Positions 61,396 through 64,000 of a stretch of DNA of 64,000 nt are shown here, piece after piece; position 1 is the stretch's first letter, and each line of letters opens with the position of its first letter. Made by a program: the position numbers and the translations under genes. The notes beneath the pieces are model-generated. The model saw only the letters and a program-made list of their open reading frames with translations. It made no database searches and was not told the origin of the DNA. The DNA is from Craspedostauros australis (Eukaryota; Bacillariophyta; Bacillariophyceae; Mastogloiales; Achnanthaceae): positions 248,001-312,000 of the forward strand of contig JAMXDE010000032.1 of the NCBI GenBank assembly GCA_026770025.1. Direction: 5' to 3'.

Positions 61396-63021
61396 ATGGC
61401 TCCCACAACACCAGTAGCTGATAATCCATCACAGAAACCATACACCGAGTGGAAAGGTACCAGCGACGACGCAGCGTACATCATCGGTGGTCTCTTCCGC
61501 AACGAAATCGCCCCCAACTTCAAACAGTTCATCACCAACCATCCTGACTGGATCCAGGCACCACCAGGCAAGAACTACAACCGCAACAACCTGCGTGGCA
61601 ACTTCAGAAGCTGCATCAATCGTCTCAAGCTCCACAGGGAAGGGAAGAATCAGCGTAAGTACACGAGTTGGATTGCTGTGTCACGAGCATGCCTGATCAA
61701 ACTCACATGCTGCTGCTGCTGCTTTCATTCTCATTCAGGCCTGCCAACTGACTTCAAACGCCGAGCTGGTCTACCAGCTACACCAGACAGGAACAGGGAC
61801 ATCACAGCAACAGAGCGCAGTGGCTTGGCCATTCAACCAGGCGACGCATTTGGAGAGAGCGACGACGACGACGAGAGCTTCGTTGACGACGATCACGAAA
61901 GTGATATCAGCTTGGAGAGCATCGATCTCGATAGTGGCACCACCAGCACCACTACCAACAACAACAACAGCAACAATAACACTAACAACAACGCAGACCT
62001 CACTCCAGGGCATCTCACAACTCTTGGAAGTCCCATCTCTGAGGCATCCTTTGAACCAGATCCTCAAGCCAGCACACAGATCGCAGCAGCCAGATCCGTT
62101 CATTCTCCTGTTGTTCGTTTTTCTGAGACGCTCGTTGACACCCCTTTGGTGACAGCGCCACCGCAAACCAATCCATCCAACAAGCGCGCGCGTTTCGAGG
62201 AGGACCATCGCGACACAACCACCACCACCAACACCAGCCCACCAGCGAACACCAACGAACACGAATTGGGACCAAGGAAGATCGATTTTGGCGAAGTCGG
62301 CGAATTGACAAAAAATATGAAGAAGATGACCGTCAACCCATTGGGCCAGGAATTCAAGGCCCTCGTCTTGGGGGGCCTGCATCTTATCCCCATCAGTGTG
62401 GACGAACCAACCAAAACTGCGAATCAAGCTGATCAGCGTCGTGGCTTTTCAATCCACTACCACTGCCCGTACCTCATGCACTGGGAGAATGTGGCATTCC
62501 AAATTGTGGAGGAGAGTGCACGGCAATTCTTGGAGCTCTCCCTCAAGGTCGATGTGCGATTTTTCGATGCAGCAACTTACTTGCCACAGACAGATGAGAA
62601 CACACAGGACAGCAAGCATGAAGTGGCCAAGATGTTCTCCAAGGAGCAGGCTGGAGTGCAGCTGTACTATGACAAATTGTTTGAAGCAGCAAGCATGGAC
62701 TTCCCTGTGTCTGATGGCTTCATGTTTGTCAAGGTGCGCAAACTTTTCCCGTCCAAGGTGGTACCGAACTTCGTTGACCGCTTCGAGCAATACAAAGATG
62801 TTGCGCATGACGAAGATCCGCTCGAGTGCACTGAGATCAACACAAACTTTGGATACAATGTGAAGAACGAAGGCGACGACACTGATCCAGTGTCTTTTGT
62901 CATGAACACTGCAACTGTGTTGTGCCCCAAACAGCAGAACTCTGCCACGTCTGCGACTCCGAAGAGAAACACCAAACGCTCACTCAGACGCCCAAAGGCA
63001 ACAACCCCAATGGCACCTTAA
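61396..63021 (+). CDS. companion protein of the Harbinger-like element, intact (513 aa)
   Basis: Exon 1 is 61396-61654 and exon 2 is 61739-63021, around an 84 bp in-frame intron (CAGC|GTAAGT ... TCATTCAG|GCCTG). I recognise no named family. The N-terminal 85 residues form a compact, basic domain (WKGTSDDAAYIIGGLF, DWIQAPPGKNYNRNN, LRGNFRSCINRLKLHREG) that could bind DNA. A long Asp/Ser/Asn/Thr-rich linker follows. The C-terminal 230 residues look folded (VLGGLHLIPISVDEP, YHCPYLMHWENVAFQIV, FMFVKVRKLFPSKVVPNF). By position it is the equivalent of the Myb-like second protein of PIF/Harbinger elements, which recruits transposase to DNA ends, but no Myb/SANT tryptophan pattern is evident. Its sister in copy 1 is frameshifted. 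Confidence 0.75.
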   Translation: MAPTTPVADNPSQKPYTEWKGTSDDAAYIIGGLFRNEIAPNFKQFITNHPDWIQAPPGKNYNRNNLRGNFRSCINRLKLHREGKNQRKYTSWIAVSRACLIKLTCCCCCFHSHSGLPTDFKRRAGLPATPDRNRDITATERSGLAIQPGDAFGESDDDDESFVDDDHESDISLESIDLDSGTTSTTTNNNNSNNNTNNNADLTPGHLTTLGSPISEASFEPDPQASTQIAAARSVHSPVVRFSETLVDTPLVTAPPQTNPSNKRARFEEDHRDTTTTTNTSPPANTNEHELGPRKIDFGEVGELTKNMKKMTVNPLGQEFKALVLGGLHLIPISVDEPTKTANQADQRRGFSIHYHCPYLMHWENVAFQIVEESARQFLELSLKVDVRFFDAATYLPQTDENTQDSKHEVAKMFSKEQAGVQLYYDKLFEAASMDFPVSDGFMFVKVRKLFPSKVVPNFVDRFEQYKDVAHDEDPLECTEINTNFGYNVKNEGDDTDPVSFVMNTATVLCPKQQNSATSATPKRNTKRSLRRPKATTPMAP

Positions 63022-63229
63022 TTACTCCACACATCAATAGTCCCACACAAGTCAATCAACCACAACACGAACAAATGCGCACTTAATCAGCAAAACCAGC
63101 ACAGTTGCCAACAACACAGGAGTGGTGCTTCTCGGGTTTGTGAGTTGCTTCGCTCTCCGCGCTCCAACACTGGTTGCCCCGGTCATGCTATTCAGTCCAA
63201 GCCACCGTAGCGTACGTGTTTCATTTCAG

Positions 63230-63274
63230 CTTATTTTCTGACCTATGGTAATTTTCATTTTTTACCGTTGCTCC
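63230..63274 (-). repeat. terminal inverted repeat, right end of copy 2
   Basis: Reverse complement starts GGAGCAACGGTAAAAAATGA, matching the left end of copy 1. CCT (63275-63277) follows. Confidence 0.75.
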
Positions 63275-63277
63275 CCT

Positions 63278-63662
63278 TGTTGGGAAACATCAAGGACAAA
63301 TTCCGCGATGGCGGCTTCTGGGACAAATCTCGGTGGCTGCAGGTGCCATAGGTCGCGCTATACCCAGCACAGATGGCATCATGTTCATGTCGGGCGACGC
63401 ATCGCTCGAGGCCATGGGGTACGTCGTATCACATAAATATAATGTTATAGGTCGTACTCGTAGCTCGTAAGACCAAGGAGCGTACCAATGGAGGGGGTAC
63501 AGGAAGAAGAGAAGATGATGCCAATCGTCGGTTAGTTGCTCCAGCAACTCCACGAGGAGGGTGGGGAGAGAAATCTGCCGCCTTGCCTGCAGCAAAACGA
63601 CTTCGCTGTCGATGAGAAGCCGTCAGAGGCGATCACTCTTGTCCCTTCTCTTTCCCACAGAC
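63278..63662. other. right flank of copy 2, possible coding remnant
   Basis: Two overlapping frames read protein-like: one begins LLGNIKDKFRDGGFWDKSRW, the other contains IPSTDGIMFMSGDASLEAMG. They are not in the same phase and no clean intron joins them. This could be a damaged exon into which the transposon inserted. Confidence 0.3.
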
Positions 63663-64000
63663 ATGAAAATGGGAAGTCTCCAATCACAACTCCATCACAA
63701 AACAGTTCTCGACCGAAGCAGAAGAGACAGGACACGAGGATTCTGTGGCGCCTCACATCGAAAGGGGCGATTGGTTGCCACACCGGATGAAAGCACAACG
63801 AATGAGGTTCCGCTTTGTTCGGGAAACGAGAACGGTGGGATCGCTGCGTTGATTGCCTTGCCTGGACGCTTTCCTCTGATCTGCGAGTATTTGGCGCTCG
63901 GCACCAGCCCTCGTGCGCTGCTGCTGTGTTTGATGCGCGGCTTCTGCTTGTGGGCAAGAGCAGTCCCAGTCCATGCTTGTATGGTGCAGGTCCGGTACGA
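63663..64000 (+). CDS. open frame running off the right edge, unknown (partial)
   Basis: From ATG at 63663 (MKMGSLQSQLHHKTVL) the frame stays open to the end of the window, about 112 codons. A good acceptor-like sequence (CTCTTTCCCACAG) stands immediately before it, so it may be an internal exon. The middle (GGIAALIALPGRFPLICEYL) is hydrophobic. I recognise no family. Confidence 0.3.
   Translation, partial: MKMGSLQSQLHHKTVLDRSRRDRTRGFCGASHRKGRLVATPDESTTNEVPLCSGNENGGIAALIALPGRFPLICEYLALGTSPRALLLCLMRGFCLWARAVPVHACMVQVRY

Larger units (their letters stand above)
58400..63274. mobile_element. PIF/Harbinger-like two-gene DNA transposon, copy 2, uninterrupted, 4,875 bp
   Basis: Inverted relative to copy 1 and without the Copia insertion. 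Terminal GGAGCCATGGTAATATAG (left) pairs with the complement of the right end TTTTTTACCGTTGCTCC. Target repeats are CCT. Both genes look intact: transposase on the minus strand (58589-59731) and companion protein on the plus strand (61396-63021), divergent from a 1.6 kb spacer that contains the motif array. This is the better candidate for an autonomous copy. Confidence 0.87.

Overview
This is eukaryotic nuclear DNA, most likely from a diatom or a close stramenopile relative. The evidence is: spliceosomal introns with GTAAGT/GTGAGT donors; a DUF6824-type gene (VVCGRGK...DNVGNRR), a family I know mainly from diatoms; CoDi-like Copia retrotransposons; and genes for a plastid-type fibrillin, an mTERF protein and a bacterial-type RecN. 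The species cannot be fixed from sequence alone.

Layout. Positions 1-18.6 kb are an ordinary gene-rich stretch: an mTERF-like gene (5' partial), a RecN-like repair ATPase on the minus strand, an NmrA-type NAD(P)-binding protein, an unknown membrane-anchored acidic protein, a BAR-domain protein rebuilt from two exons, a secretory class V aminotransferase, a DUF6824 gene and a small unknown gene. Positions 19-26.5 kb hold a tandem segmental duplication carrying two near-identical flavin-containing monooxygenase (FMO) genes, separated by a decayed solo LTR. Positions 26.5-40.5 kb are a nested transposon: a two-gene PIF/Harbinger-like DNA transposon inserted about 450 bp upstream of the second FMO start codon, itself split by a 9.1 kb Copia element with identical 705 bp LTRs. 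Positions 40.5-48.7 kb hold the rest of the FMO duplication, a broken GT61-like glycosyltransferase gene, a membrane-anchored FkbM/METTL24-like methyltransferase and a fibrillin-like gene. Positions 48.8-56.2 kb are a second, unrelated intact Copia element with identical 778 bp LTRs. Positions 56.4-57.9 kb are a nucleoside diphosphate kinase gene whose start can only be rebuilt with an 8-nt micro-exon. Positions 58.4-63.3 kb are a second, inverted and Copia-free copy of the Harbinger-like element. The right edge holds one open frame of unknown status.

How the parts fit together. The second Harbinger copy preserves the empty site of the Copia insertion, so the order of events can be read here: FMO duplication, then Harbinger insertion, then Copia insertion. 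The Harbinger-like element carries a DDE transposase and a previously unplaced companion protein, transcribed divergently from a spacer that holds about 15 copies of a CATGGGAAAACG-like motif. I consider this element the best candidate for an undescribed system. It has CCN target duplications, GGAGC termini and a probable built-in regulatory or binding array.
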